From Pseudomonadota bacterium (GTDB taxonomy: Bacteria > Pseudomonadota > Gammaproteobacteria > Arenicellales > UBA868): a DNA stretch of 51,256 nucleotides. The translations under genes were made by a program, and so were the position numbers. The notes under the pieces are model-generated. The model did not search any database, was not told where the DNA came from, and worked only from the letters and a program-made list of their open reading frames with translations. Positions 17,852-27,061 of this stretch are shown here, in pieces. The first letter of the stretch is position 1; each line of letters starts with the position of its first letter. The stretch covers positions 1 to 51,256 of the forward strand of contig JABHUE010000019.1 of NCBI GenBank assembly GCA_018672825.1, in the 5' to 3' direction.

Positions 17852-19015
17852 ATGACTGAACCGACTCGCGGATTTTCTCAGACCGAGTTTGAAGCACGTA
17901 CCGGGCTTACCCAGCAGCTCATGCATGCCGCGAATCTCGACGCAATTCTTGTCACGACAGAGGCTGAGATTCGCTACTACACGGGCTTTCACACTCAGTT
18001 TTTCGAGAGCCCGACCCGACCCTGGTTCTTAGTGATCCCTGCTGAAGGCAAACCCATCGCCGTCATTCCCGCGATTGGCGAAACAGGAATGTGCGCAACT
18101 TGGATTGATGACGTCCACACGTGGCCGTCACCACGCCCGTCTGACGACGGCATTTCTCTTCTAACTAATGTAATCGATACGCTGTCTTCACGCTTTGGTC
18201 GTGTCGGTATGACATTGGGACCAGAAAGTATCCTCCGCATGCCTGCGGCTGATGCACAAACACTAGCGCAAAATCTTTCCTCCGATGTTGTTGACTGCGC
18301 AGAACTTTTGCTTCAACAACGATTCGTTAAATCGCCGGCCGAAATTGAAAAAATCCGTCACGTCTGCCAAATCACTTCTGGCGCGTTTGAGACCTTACCC
18401 CGTTTTGCAGAAATCGGTCATTCTGAACTCGACATCACGAAACGCATGCGCATTGATTTGCTGGAGCGCGGTGCAGACAACACGCCGTTTATGGTGGCAG
18501 GCTCCGGCCCAGGTGGCTACGACAGTATTATTATGGGGCCTACCTCTCGCATCCCCGAATCAGGCGATGTTTTAATCATTGATACAGGAACGGTTTTCGA
18601 TGGCTACTTCTGTGACTTCGACCGTAACTTTGGATTTCGCCACGTCGCGGACGATACCGCTCGCGCTAATGATGCAATTCATCAAGCATTGGATGCGGGT
18701 TTCGAAGCTGCGCGCCCCGGTGCGAAGATGCGGGACGTCTGGTCCGCCATGTGGAAGATCATGGAAGACGCCGGCGCATTAGGTAATAGCATTGGGCGAA
18801 TGGGTCATGGGCTAGGCATGTTACTCACCGAGTGGCCATCAGTGCATCCAGATGATCAGCGTGTACTTGAACCAGGCGTTGTCATGACACTGGAGCCCGG
18901 AATGACGTTTGACCCGGGACGTCAACTCGTGCACGAGGAAAACATTGTGATCACGGAAGATGGGGCGGAGTACCTTACCCGTCGGGCGCCTCCTGAAATC
19001 CCAGTTATTCAATAG
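17852..19015 (+). CDS. M24B metallopeptidase (Xaa-Pro / DoeA-like hydrolase)
   Basis: A 387-residue pita-bread-fold hydrolase. All five dimetal ligands are visible: two Asp in IIDTGTVFDGYFCDFDRN, His in RMGHGLGM, Glu in TLEPGMTF, and Glu in HEENIVIT. Members of the subgroup are Xaa-Pro aminopeptidases or, in ectoine pathways, ectoine hydrolase DoeA/EutD. With a EutA-like protein and a DpaL/EutB-like lyase in the same operon, an enzyme opening a cyclic or acylated diamino acid is plausible; no DoeB or DoeC homologue is present, so this is not the standard ectoine set. It starts 11 bases after dpaL with AAGGTAA upstream and closes the operon. It converges on the ABC transporter genes. Confidence 0.9.
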   Translation: MTEPTRGFSQTEFEARTGLTQQLMHAANLDAILVTTEAEIRYYTGFHTQFFESPTRPWFLVIPAEGKPIAVIPAIGETGMCATWIDDVHTWPSPRPSDDGISLLTNVIDTLSSRFGRVGMTLGPESILRMPAADAQTLAQNLSSDVVDCAELLLQQRFVKSPAEIEKIRHVCQITSGAFETLPRFAEIGHSELDITKRMRIDLLERGADNTPFMVAGSGPGGYDSIIMGPTSRIPESGDVLIIDTGTVFDGYFCDFDRNFGFRHVADDTARANDAIHQALDAGFEAARPGAKMRDVWSAMWKIMEDAGALGNSIGRMGHGLGMLLTEWPSVHPDDQRVLEPGVVMTLEPGMTFDPGRQLVHEENIVITEDGAEYLTRRAPPEIPVIQ

Positions 19016-19125
19016 AAACGCGCTGCGCCTAACCCTCATTCGGTATCGCATTGCTTGTCGTAAATGAGTCTCGCCCGACCTTCTCTTATTCAGCTCTGCA
19101 AAAAGTGAGCTGTGGAAAAGGTTTT

Positions 19126-19971
19126 TTAAGTAAAAGATATCCCGGTCGTTCCACGGCTGATTCGGGGCGCAGAACGGATCAACATTTTCGTGTATTCTGA
19201 TTGAGGAGACTCGATCAAAGATTGAGTTGACTCTTCTTCGATAAGGCGACCTGACTTCAACACACCAATTCGATGCGCCATCACTCTTACGACCGCAAGA
19301 TCGTGAGTGATAAATAGATAAGTTAATCCCAAATCATTCTGCAATCTTTTTAAAAGATTCAGGACCTGAGCCTGAACCGAGACATCGAGCGCAGAAGTCG
19401 GCTCATCGCAAACAATAAACTCGGGTCGCGAGGCGAGCGCTCGAGCAATCGAAATCCTCTGACGTTGACCACCTGAAAATTCGTGAGGAAACCGATGCGC
19501 ATCGGACTGTGAAAGTCCGACCTGTTCAAGCAGTTCATGCACCCGACGGCGTTCAGCAGATTGAGAGTCTGTCAACGAAAACACCCTTAGCGGCTCTGAG
19601 AGAATATTCCCTACCCGCCAACGTGGATTAAGCGATGCATAGGGAGACTGGAATACCATCTGCAATCGCCTGCGAGTCCGCCGATGCTCTAACTGGGATT
19701 GAGTACGATCATAAAGATTATGTCCATCGATCAATACGCTGCCTCCGGTGGGTCGAAGCAAACCAACAGCCATAAGAGCGATCGTGGACTTACCCGAGCC
19801 GCTCTCACCAACAAGCGCATAGGTTTTGCCTTTTTCGATGTTAAAAGAGACATTATCAACAGCATTCAAAAATTGCTTGGGACGTCGGGAGATTAAACGG
19901 GCAATCCACGGATCCGAAAGATCAAATCGCTGACTTAACCGATCAATCCTTATGAATTCATGCTCACTCAT
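19126..19971 (-). CDS. Peptide/nickel-type ABC transporter ATP-binding protein (DppF/OppF class)
   Basis: The second ATPase of the importer, 281 residues. Walker A is GESGSGKST, the signature FSGGQRQR, Walker B FIVCDEPTSALD, and the switch histidine lies in LFITHDLAVV. The N terminus carries the DppF-type stretch in which SRRPKQFLNAVDNVS precedes the core. The C terminus is short and lacks the Cys-containing oligopeptide-type tail present in its partner. The ATG at 19971 overlaps the stop of the upstream ATPase by eight bases, which argues against the longer frame from 20139. It is the last gene of the transporter operon. Confidence 0.95.
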   Translation of the reverse strand: MSEHEFIRIDRLSQRFDLSDPWIARLISRRPKQFLNAVDNVSFNIEKGKTYALVGESGSGKSTIALMAVGLLRPTGGSVLIDGHNLYDRTQSQLEHRRTRRRLQMVFQSPYASLNPRWRVGNILSEPLRVFSLTDSQSAERRRVHELLEQVGLSQSDAHRFPHEFSGGQRQRISIARALASRPEFIVCDEPTSALDVSVQAQVLNLLKRLQNDLGLTYLFITHDLAVVRVMAHRIGVLKSGRLIEEESTQSLIESPQSEYTKMLIRSAPRISRGTTGISFT

Positions 19972-20917
19972 ATAAAAAACACGCAACACTCTCGTTGATA
20001 ACTTCAGGTTGGCGTAATCGACAGCGTGGCAACGCATCTTGGCAACGAGGATGAAAGCTACACCCCGTCGGCAACGCATCCAAGCGTGGCATAGACCCTT
20101 CGATCTGATAAAGATGGGTCGAAATATCACCATGCTCAACTGAGGGGGTGGACGCTATCAATCCACGGGTGTAAGGATGCCGGGGGCTACTCAGTAAGGA
20201 TGCCGTGTTCCCTATCTCAGCCAAACGGCCAGCGTAAAGTACAGCCACCCGATCGGTTGTTTCAGCAATCACTCCCATATCATGCGTAATGAGCATCACC
20301 GACGCATTTCGCTCACGACACAGTTTTTTTAACAGCTCTAATACCTGCGCCTGTACCGAGACGTCCAAAGCGGTTGTCGGTTCGTCGGCAATAATCAACT
20401 CCGGCTCAGCTGCCAGCGCGAGAGCGATAACAACGCGTTGACGCATACCACCCGAAAATTCATGTGGAAAAGCGTTGAATCGTCCTGAGTCAATCCCAAC
20501 CTCCTCAAGGCCTATCAACGCTTTTCGCTTCGCTTGATCAGCATTGACAGGCAGGTGCGCCAGTATCGTCTCGACAAGTTGATCTCCAATCGTTTTGAGT
20601 GGATTAAGACTCGTCAAGGGATCCTGAAAAATCATACCGATTCGTTTCCCTCGAATCTTTATCAATCTTTTGGCATCCAATTGGTCGATTCGAACATCCC
20701 CAAGCCAAATTTCTCCACTTTCGATAATCCCGGGATCATCAATCAATCCCATAATCGCCGCACCTGTCATTGACTTACCCGCGCCAGATTCGCCAACAAA
20801 ACCGATGATCTCGCCTTTTTTCACATTAAACGAGATATCGTCGATGGGCACGAGATCCCCATGGCGGTGAGGAAACACGACGCGCAAGTTACGCACTGAA
20901 AGAAGGATATCTGTCAC
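19964..20917 (-). CDS. Peptide/nickel-type ABC transporter ATP-binding protein (DppD/OppD class)
   Basis: The first ATPase of the importer, 317 residues. Walker A is GESGAGKSM, the signature FSGGMRQRV, Walker B LIIADEPTTALD and the switch region LITHDMGVI. The C-terminal oligopeptide/dipeptide domain is present, with PTGCSFHPRCQDALPRC, the Cys-rich segment of this class. It hydrolyses ATP at the cytoplasmic face together with the DppF-type partner. The gene overlaps the upstream permease by four bases and the downstream ATPase by eight, so all are cotranslated. Confidence 0.96.
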   Translation of the reverse strand: MTDILLSVRNLRVVFPHRHGDLVPIDDISFNVKKGEIIGFVGESGAGKSMTGAAIMGLIDDPGIIESGEIWLGDVRIDQLDAKRLIKIRGKRIGMIFQDPLTSLNPLKTIGDQLVETILAHLPVNADQAKRKALIGLEEVGIDSGRFNAFPHEFSGGMRQRVVIALALAAEPELIIADEPTTALDVSVQAQVLELLKKLCRERNASVMLITHDMGVIAETTDRVAVLYAGRLAEIGNTASLLSSPRHPYTRGLIASTPSVEHGDISTHLYQIEGSMPRLDALPTGCSFHPRCQDALPRCRLRQPEVINESVACFLYE

Positions 20918-21840
20918 TTGAGCCTCGGATTCAATGTATCCCTAAGCCAATCGCCAAGCAGGTTTACCGAAAGAGCCAACGCAAGAAGCGTTGCGGCTGG
21001 AAAGAGAAGAATCCACCACTCGCCGGAAAAAAGAAAGTCCTGTCCGATACGGATCAGGGTACCCAAGCTGGGCTCTGTTGGCGGGGCACCCACTCCTAGA
21101 AATGAAAGTGTTGCTTCGGCGATGATTGCGAGCGCCAGAGTAATCGTTGCAATGACCAAAACGGGCGACAATACATTCGGAAGAATATGTCGCAGCATAA
21201 TCTGCCTACCGCTAAGCCCTATCAAACGGGCCGCTTTCACATACTCTTTTTCTTTTTCTACCATGGTGGTCCCGCGAACGGTTCGCGCGAAAGGAACCCA
21301 TTCAGAAAGACCAATCGCGATAATCAACACCGTAATCGCAAGCTCGTCACGCAGATCCGGTGGCAACAAACCCCGGGCAATTCCAAAAATAAGCATTGCG
21401 ATGAGAATCGACGGAAAAGTCACTTGTATATCGGCAGCTCGCATAATCACTGAATCAACCCAGCCGCCTCGGTATCCCGCTAGAAGACCGAGACTCACTC
21501 CAAGCACCATCGCCAAAATGACCGCCGTTAGCCCTACAAACAGCGAAACCCGCAGACCAAAAATAATCGCTGATAGCAGATCCCGACCCTGATCATCCGT
21601 ACCCAGAGTAAACGTCTCACCCGTAAAGGCATTGGGCTCCATTGGGGGCGTGAACCCGTTGAAGAGATTAAGTGATTTCGCATCAAATGGATCAGTGGGC
21701 GCAATTAGATCGGCGAATACCGCAAGCAAAATAAGCGCAAGGACAACTACGAACGAGACGATCGTTACCGGGGATTTCCTGAAATCATAAAAAAAATCGC
21801 TTTTATAAAAACGATTCATCAAAGAGTTGCCCTTGCTCAT
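20914..21840 (-). CDS. Peptide/nickel-type ABC transporter permease (DppC class)
   Basis: A 308-residue inner-membrane permease. A cytoplasmic N-terminal stretch (FYDFRKSPVTIVSF) precedes the first helix, as in DppC. The FTLGTDDQGRDLLSAIIFG segment and the EAA-like loop KAARLIGLSGRQIMLRHILPN are characteristic, and about six helices are seen. It pairs with the DppB-type permease to form the channel. It overlaps dppB-like by four bases upstream and the ATPase gene by four bases downstream. Confidence 0.96.
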   Translation of the reverse strand: MSKGNSLMNRFYKSDFFYDFRKSPVTIVSFVVVLALILLAVFADLIAPTDPFDAKSLNLFNGFTPPMEPNAFTGETFTLGTDDQGRDLLSAIIFGLRVSLFVGLTAVILAMVLGVSLGLLAGYRGGWVDSVIMRAADIQVTFPSILIAMLIFGIARGLLPPDLRDELAITVLIIAIGLSEWVPFARTVRGTTMVEKEKEYVKAARLIGLSGRQIMLRHILPNVLSPVLVIATITLALAIIAEATLSFLGVGAPPTEPSLGTLIRIGQDFLFSGEWWILLFPAATLLALALSVNLLGDWLRDTLNPRLK

Positions 21841-22823
21841 CTCTCTTGCCGCTTTAGTTGCCCATCTCGAATTCGAGGGTCAATCGCAAGATAAAGAAGA
21901 TCAACAATGAGATTGATCATTACAAACAACGTGCCGACCAGAAGTAAATACGCAGACATTACAGGGATATCAACAAAAAAGACCGCATTAATAAACATAA
22001 GCCCAACCCCTGGCCACTGGAACACGGTCTCAGTAATGATGGCAAAAGCAACAATGGAGCCAAGCTGTAAACCCGCAACCGTGATAACGGGAATCAACGT
22101 GTTTCGTAATGCATGACCAAAATACACGGCGCGCTCCGATAGACCTCGCGCCCTTGCGAACTTAATATAATCCTGGCGAAGCACCTCAAGCATTTCAGCG
22201 CGCGTCAGGCGCATAATTAACGTCATCTGGTATAACCCAAGCGTGATTCCGGGCAGGATCAATGACTTAAGGCCGGACACGGTTAAAAAGCCTGTCGTCC
22301 ATCCACCAAGCTCTACAACCTCTCCACGACCAAATGAGGGTAACCATTTAAGTTCAACTGAAAATACCCAGATCAGTAACACCCCGATCAGAAAAGTAGG
22401 AAGGGAAACACCAATGAGTGAACTTGAGAGAATAAAGTTACCCGTAATTCCTCGCCGATTAATCGCGGTAAACACCCCCATCACCACCCCGAAAAACATT
22501 GCAAAAAAAGCCGACACCAGGGCCAGCTCGAGGGTCGCTGGAAGACGCTCCAAAATCATGTCAGCGACCGGCAATGCGCCGCGGTAGGAATTACCAAAAT
22601 CAAACTGTAAAACCCGCGTCACAAAATCGAAGTACTGAATAAATAGCGGGTCATTGAGACCTAAAGCTTCAATAAGCGCTTCGCGTTGCTCCACGGTCGC
22701 TTCCTGGCCCAACAGGTTATCGACCGGATTACCCACATAGCGGAACATCATGAATGAAATGAGAGCAACGAGAAACAGTACAAAAAAAGATTGACCGAGA
22801 CGTCGTAAGATAATCAGAAGCAT
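21837..22823 (-). CDS. Peptide/nickel-type ABC transporter permease (DppB class)
   Basis: A 328-residue inner-membrane permease with the N-terminal helix LLIILRRLGQSFFVLFLVALISF type start, then the periplasmic loop LGLNDPLFIQYFDFVTRVLQFDFGNSYR typical of DppB. The EAA-like loop is KFARARGLSERAVYFGHALRN and the C-terminal helix pair ends at DPRIRDGQLKR. It follows the solute-binding protein gene after 114 bases that hold a strong hairpin, so its expression is probably lower than that of the binding protein. Confidence 0.96.
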   Translation of the reverse strand: MLLIILRRLGQSFFVLFLVALISFMMFRYVGNPVDNLLGQEATVEQREALIEALGLNDPLFIQYFDFVTRVLQFDFGNSYRGALPVADMILERLPATLELALVSAFFAMFFGVVMGVFTAINRRGITGNFILSSSLIGVSLPTFLIGVLLIWVFSVELKWLPSFGRGEVVELGGWTTGFLTVSGLKSLILPGITLGLYQMTLIMRLTRAEMLEVLRQDYIKFARARGLSERAVYFGHALRNTLIPVITVAGLQLGSIVAFAIITETVFQWPGVGLMFINAVFFVDIPVMSAYLLLVGTLFVMINLIVDLLYLAIDPRIRDGQLKRQER

Positions 22824-22836
22824 AGTGTCAAAAATC

Positions 22837-22871
22837 GACTGAGCCCGAACATACCGCGTCCGGGCTCAGTC
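22837..22871 (-). terminator. Hairpin between binding-protein and permease genes
   Basis: An 11-base perfect inverted repeat (22837-22847 with 22861-22871, GACTGAGCCCG/CGGGCTCAGTC) has a 13-base loop. Read on the minus strand, the direction of the operon, it is followed by GATTTTTGAC; on the plus strand by an eight-T stretch. It lies 66 bases after the binding-protein stop and 13 bases before the permease start. It is best read as a partial terminator or a 3' mRNA-stabilising structure giving the binding protein an excess over the membrane components. Confidence 0.75.
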
Positions 22872-22937
22872 TCTTTTTTTAAATTTACGGCTGCCCAACC
22901 AAACTCAAGGTGAAATGATCAAGCCCACCGCGACATA

Positions 22938-24491
22938 TCAGTTGAAGGTCAGGAATTGGAAATGTGGCTGATCTTCAGGTTGAACGGCAAAGTTAATCCC
23001 GTCTTTCATTCCCCAATTCAAAACCTGGTTATGAATGGGCAGATACATTTGCTGAGCTTGGATCGCATCCCAAATCTTAGCAATGGTGGCATCCCGCGTT
23101 GCCAGATCTGTCTCAGATTCAAGACTCACAATCATTTGGTCAACAGCAGAATCGGAATAACCGGTCGGATTCCAGGACCCGCGGTCGCCCGTGCGGGAGT
23201 GGACTAAGAAGTTAAAGATGTAATGTGAGTCAAACGTCGGAACCCCCCAACCCAGCATATAGAAATCCGAATCACCGCCTTTAATGAACGGGAAGTGCTG
23301 CGCCTTGGGCTTAGCATCGAGCGTTACGTTAATACCGATCTGACCCATCATGCCAACAGCCGCCTGACAGATTGATTCATCGTTGATATAGCGGTCATTC
23401 GGGCAATTCAGGGTGATATCAAACCCATCAGCGTAACCGGCTTCGGCCATCAAGCCTTTGGCTTTATCAAGATCATATGCTGGATATTCATTCAGAGCGG
23501 GTGTCCAGCCATTAACAAACGGGGGCATGATGACACCCGTCGGATCTGACTGCTCGCGCATCACGACTTGCTTAATTGCATCACGATTAATCGCAATATT
23601 CATAGCCTGACGCACACGCAAATCAGCAGTCGGGCCATCAACGTTATCAACACCAAAGAAAATTACTCGATTCTGCGCGGCCGTGCCCACCTTGAGTCCA
23701 CTGGTCGAACTCACGCGTCCCAGATCCTGCACCGGAACGTCTTGAATGATGTCCACTTCGCCCGAAAGTAACGCGGCAACGCGGGTCGCCGACGACTGAA
23801 TGGGGGTATAAATGATTTCAGTCACTTCACTAGGATAGAGATCCTTGCCCCAATAGTTGGGGTTAGCTGTCAGGACAGTCTTCTCATCAATCGACCGACT
23901 CACCAGCGCGAACGCACCCGTTCCGTTAGTATTCATCGTCGCGAAATTCGTCTCACCCTTAGCAACATCGTGCGGCGTCAGAACATCGTTTGCTTCAGCC
24001 CATCCCTTGTCCATCATAAACATATTAGTCAAATTATTGACTAGAAGTGGGTTGGCGCCATTAGTTTCAATATCGACGGTATGCGAGTCGACAGCACGAA
24101 CGTCTTTGACGGAAGACAGTAACTCTTTCATATCGGAACCATCAGCCATCGCCCGATTAATTGAAAAAACAACGTCCTCGGAGTCAAAAGTCGCACCGTC
24201 ATGATAGGTCACTCCCTGTCGCAATTTAAATCGCCAGACATTCGGGTTATCGGACAGTGCAGCCCACTCTGTTGCCAAAGACGGAATAATGGCGCCTGAC
24301 ATATCTCGCTGTAATAACGAATCATAGATCTGATGTGCAAGTGCATGAGTTGGCCCCTCATTTTGAGCATGGGGGTCCATGGTCAATGAGTCGCCTGCAC
24401 GCGCCCAACGAATGGTCTCAGCTGATGCCAGTGTTGATAAAGTCAGACTGGCCACAACCCCTAAAGCCAGTTTGGTCGATAGTTTGTTCAT
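22938..24491 (-). CDS. Family 5 extracellular solute-binding protein (peptide/opine type)
   Basis: The 517-residue periplasmic receptor of the importer. A signal peptide runs from MNKLSTKLA to a cleavage site after LASA, giving a mature start ETIRWARAGD. The family hallmarks are DPHAQNEGPTHALAHQIYDSL, SLATEW, WRFKLRQGVTYHDGATFDSEDVVFS (read as two overlapping motifs), and the C-terminal LPIHNQVLNWGMKDG. The ligand cannot be told from sequence; family members bind peptides, opines, nickel or other amines. The ATG at 24491 has AGGAGG seven bases upstream and gives a proper signal peptide, so the ATG at 24512 was rejected. The upstream gene in the same direction is the DUF3604 gene, 225 bases away. 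Confidence 0.95.
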   Translation of the reverse strand: MNKLSTKLALGVVASLTLSTLASAETIRWARAGDSLTMDPHAQNEGPTHALAHQIYDSLLQRDMSGAIIPSLATEWAALSDNPNVWRFKLRQGVTYHDGATFDSEDVVFSINRAMADGSDMKELLSSVKDVRAVDSHTVDIETNGANPLLVNNLTNMFMMDKGWAEANDVLTPHDVAKGETNFATMNTNGTGAFALVSRSIDEKTVLTANPNYWGKDLYPSEVTEIIYTPIQSSATRVAALLSGEVDIIQDVPVQDLGRVSSTSGLKVGTAAQNRVIFFGVDNVDGPTADLRVRQAMNIAINRDAIKQVVMREQSDPTGVIMPPFVNGWTPALNEYPAYDLDKAKGLMAEAGYADGFDITLNCPNDRYINDESICQAAVGMMGQIGINVTLDAKPKAQHFPFIKGGDSDFYMLGWGVPTFDSHYIFNFLVHSRTGDRGSWNPTGYSDSAVDQMIVSLESETDLATRDATIAKIWDAIQAQQMYLPIHNQVLNWGMKDGINFAVQPEDQPHFQFLTFN

Positions 24492-24716
24492 GTTTCCTCC
24501 TACGAATAACAAAGAAAAGCCGTTACGGCTGATTTAGCGTCACCAATGACAGCACAAGATTAGACCCTTGAGAACCAAAAATAGCAATAAGCTCCTTATT
24601 TCTGGCTAAATGGGCTGATTTCGACAGCAAACCTCTTAAAAGAGCTGAAGGTTTGTTTAACTAATTTTGCCTGACTGTTTGCCAACATGGTCAATTAACA
24701 TCAGCCGACTCAAGCA
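24492..24716 (-). promoter_or_regulatory. Gap between DUF3604 and binding-protein genes with two small hairpins
   Basis: This 225-base gap contains a 7-base inverted repeat with an inner five-base stem (24628-24634 with 24649-24655) and a short hairpin AGCCG/CGGCT at 24518-24530 followed, on the minus strand, by TTTTCTTT. The strong AGGAGG for the binding protein lies at about 24497-24502. A separate promoter for the transporter is likely here but no convincing -35/-10 pair was found. Confidence 0.35.
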
Positions 24717-27050
24717 TTAACGAAACGCATAGATCGGACTGCTCCAGGCTTGAAATCCATCTTCAGTGGTCACACAAACCCAAATCGGATTATCAGCGCC
24801 AGTCGATAAGGGCACTTTGACTTCCGCACTAATGGTGCGCTTCACATTCTCCTCGGGCAACCTAAATGCGCGAATCTTGCGATCCAGACCACCCGCGTCC
24901 ATTACCGTATCTTGCATTCCAATTTCTGAAAGCGGAACATCAAAAGAACCAAGATTGGTCTCAACACAACATCTGGCGTCGCTCGAATCATCGAGCCAGA
25001 CATCAAAACCGCCAAAGTTACCCGTCGTAATCGCGTCAAATACAACCGCATCGCGACCCTGTCGCTCCAGTGTTCGCTCATGATTCCAGGCATTAATCTT
25101 CTCCATACGCCGAATAGATGCGCCCTCGAAATGAGCCCGCCCTTGCCAGTTGGTTTCTCGACCGCGTCCCCGGTATTCCGCTCCACTCCACACGATCCGA
25201 ATACGATCACCCAAATCATCCTGGGAAAACCCACGAATGGTTTGTATGACCTCTATTCCATTTCGAATTTCAATTCTCTCCAATGGGCCCTGAGCTGATA
25301 CTTCAACTTTCAGCGTCAGCTCGGTATCTGAAGTCTGCACGATATCGCCCATCATGACCTGCGAGACCCTATCAAAAGTCGCTTCAGGAAAAATATTAGG
25401 ATCATCGTCGAAGCGCTTGCCGCCGGTCGGCAGTTCAGCACGAACATCAAGATGAAGTCGCGTGCCCGTCGTTCCATAATGATGACGCTGGCGCAGACAA
25501 TCAAAAATCGCGTCACGGGTAAGTGCTTCGGCGAGAAAACAGGTCAGGCCGCCGTACGCGCCAAACATTGAGGCTCCAGGATAGCTCGCGCCTGGCCGAC
25601 CCTTATGTCCGTCACTGTTACACACAACGCCACTACGGTGTCCAAGAGCAAAACCATCTGTCAGCATCCACTCAAACGTGCCCCATGCTGAATGAATCTC
25701 CATTGACCGCTCCAGGCGCCCATCATGTGCATAAGCGATGTCCGCATACCGACCGCCGACATGGGCATAGATCACACAGTCTTCATTTAATAGTTTTTTG
25801 AAGAGAATATTTGCATCAGGCGCATCCGTATCAAGGTCTCCACGTTCCGGCAGCAACGCATGTGATGAGCGATGAATCTGTCGCCCTTCGTTGCGAAAAT
25901 ACACATTTCGATCACCGCCCACTGCCGTGTTGCCCGACCACTCGTATCCCGGAAAAGTGACAAACCGGCCCTCCTCAAGAAATTCAAGCGAAAGTTCGTT
26001 CAAATAAGACCAAAACTTGTTATTGACCTGAAAGTCATTTGCTTGATGAGACGTTAGATCAAGGAATGCACAATCTCGCGCAAAATTGAAATAGCTTCTC
26101 GCCGTTCCAATCCCGATAGACTCCCCTGACTGACCATGAAGATCGCCCCAGTAACCACTAATCCGGCCCTGACGACTTAGCATTGGATGAGATTGGGCAA
26201 GAATCGTACCGGTATCTCGCTCAATGACCGAAATCCGCAATTCGCCCTCCTCATTAACCCGTAAGTTTTCAAAACTAACGGCGCGCTTCCCAATAGGATA
26301 ATCAAAAATCTCAGGCAAGCCCTCGACTTCTAACGTGGCCTTAAATTGAAGCTTTGCAGATGCGAGTGGCGTGGGATTTCCCCAACGATCCTCGGATTTC
26401 AACCCGAAATGAAAGCGCTCGCCGGGCCTGCGAAGACTCGGTAGCACTGCTTGCCAAACCGCCGGGTTACCCGGCACAATGTCGATCGTCGGCGTATCCG
26501 GAATCGGAATAAAATGCCCAACCGCACATACATCGGCGAGCACTTTAAACTCAAAATCAGTCTCTACCATCGTCTGTAATTTAAGCCCGTTCGAGCCGAA
26601 GCGCGTATCTCCAAAAACGATGTCAATGGTGTCACCTTCGCGCATATATCCATTGGATACATTGACCGTAAGTGACTTCCAGCGAGGTCGTGCACTCATA
26701 CCTCGCCCTGCATAATTGACCGATAGCGTCACGCCGTTACTTGCAGACGCGCTAACATAGTTATCCCCCGCCGGGTCGTTTGTCTGCATTCGACCGGTAT
26801 CCCCCATTGCCCGGAAAACCACGCGAATCGCTCCCGTGTCATCAAGTCCAAAACGGCCGACGGTATAAGTCAGGGTAAACGTCTGATAGCTTCGAACCTC
26901 AAAACACCCTTGAGGGTTAACCTGAGCATGCCCATAAAGCACCGGATCCGACCCAGGTTCCACTGGCGCCCAGCCTTCCCCAACGTAGTCAGAATCCACG
27001 ATTCGATCCATATTGAACTTGCTATTTGGAGAGCTGGAAATTGCACTCAT
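24717..27050 (-). CDS. DUF3604 family protein (PHP-like metal site)
   Basis: A 777-residue protein with the DUF3604 core in its second half. The core begins near residue 310 with WGDLHGQSGESIG, then LDLTSHQAND, FPGYEWSGN, a VIYAHVGG segment and VVCNSDGHKGRPGASYPG. The repeated Asp-x-His, Ser-His and Ser-Asp-x-His motifs look like the metal site of PHP-type phosphoesterases or amidohydrolases, but no activity is established for the family as far as I know. The first 300 residues form a beta-rich region (two sandwich-like parts). There is no signal peptide, so it is probably cytoplasmic. The ATG at 27050 has AGGAG eight bases upstream. It follows the 2OG-hydroxylase gene by 11 bases and lies upstream of the ABC importer genes, which may bring in its substrate. 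Confidence 0.88.
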   Translation of the reverse strand: MSAISSSPNSKFNMDRIVDSDYVGEGWAPVEPGSDPVLYGHAQVNPQGCFEVRSYQTFTLTYTVGRFGLDDTGAIRVVFRAMGDTGRMQTNDPAGDNYVSASASNGVTLSVNYAGRGMSARPRWKSLTVNVSNGYMREGDTIDIVFGDTRFGSNGLKLQTMVETDFEFKVLADVCAVGHFIPIPDTPTIDIVPGNPAVWQAVLPSLRRPGERFHFGLKSEDRWGNPTPLASAKLQFKATLEVEGLPEIFDYPIGKRAVSFENLRVNEEGELRISVIERDTGTILAQSHPMLSRQGRISGYWGDLHGQSGESIGIGTARSYFNFARDCAFLDLTSHQANDFQVNNKFWSYLNELSLEFLEEGRFVTFPGYEWSGNTAVGGDRNVYFRNEGRQIHRSSHALLPERGDLDTDAPDANILFKKLLNEDCVIYAHVGGRYADIAYAHDGRLERSMEIHSAWGTFEWMLTDGFALGHRSGVVCNSDGHKGRPGASYPGASMFGAYGGLTCFLAEALTRDAIFDCLRQRHHYGTTGTRLHLDVRAELPTGGKRFDDDPNIFPEATFDRVSQVMMGDIVQTSDTELTLKVEVSAQGPLERIEIRNGIEVIQTIRGFSQDDLGDRIRIVWSGAEYRGRGRETNWQGRAHFEGASIRRMEKINAWNHERTLERQGRDAVVFDAITTGNFGGFDVWLDDSSDARCCVETNLGSFDVPLSEIGMQDTVMDAGGLDRKIRAFRLPEENVKRTISAEVKVPLSTGADNPIWVCVTTEDGFQAWSSPIYAFR

Positions 27051-27061
27051 CAATCGATCTC

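Noticed and set aside
14667-19015. Standard ectoine degradation operon
   Set aside because: DoeB, DoeC and EutC-type genes are missing, and the lyase fits diaminopropionate ammonia-lyase better than EutB.
19091-19112. CAGCTC/GAGCTG hairpin between the M24 gene and the transporter as a bidirectional terminator
   Set aside because: A six-base stem with a ten-base loop and no directly adjacent T-run on either strand; too weak to call.
19972-20139. Longer N terminus for the DppF-type ATPase
   Set aside because: It would overlap the upstream ATPase gene by 176 bases; the ATG at 19971 gives the usual short overlap.
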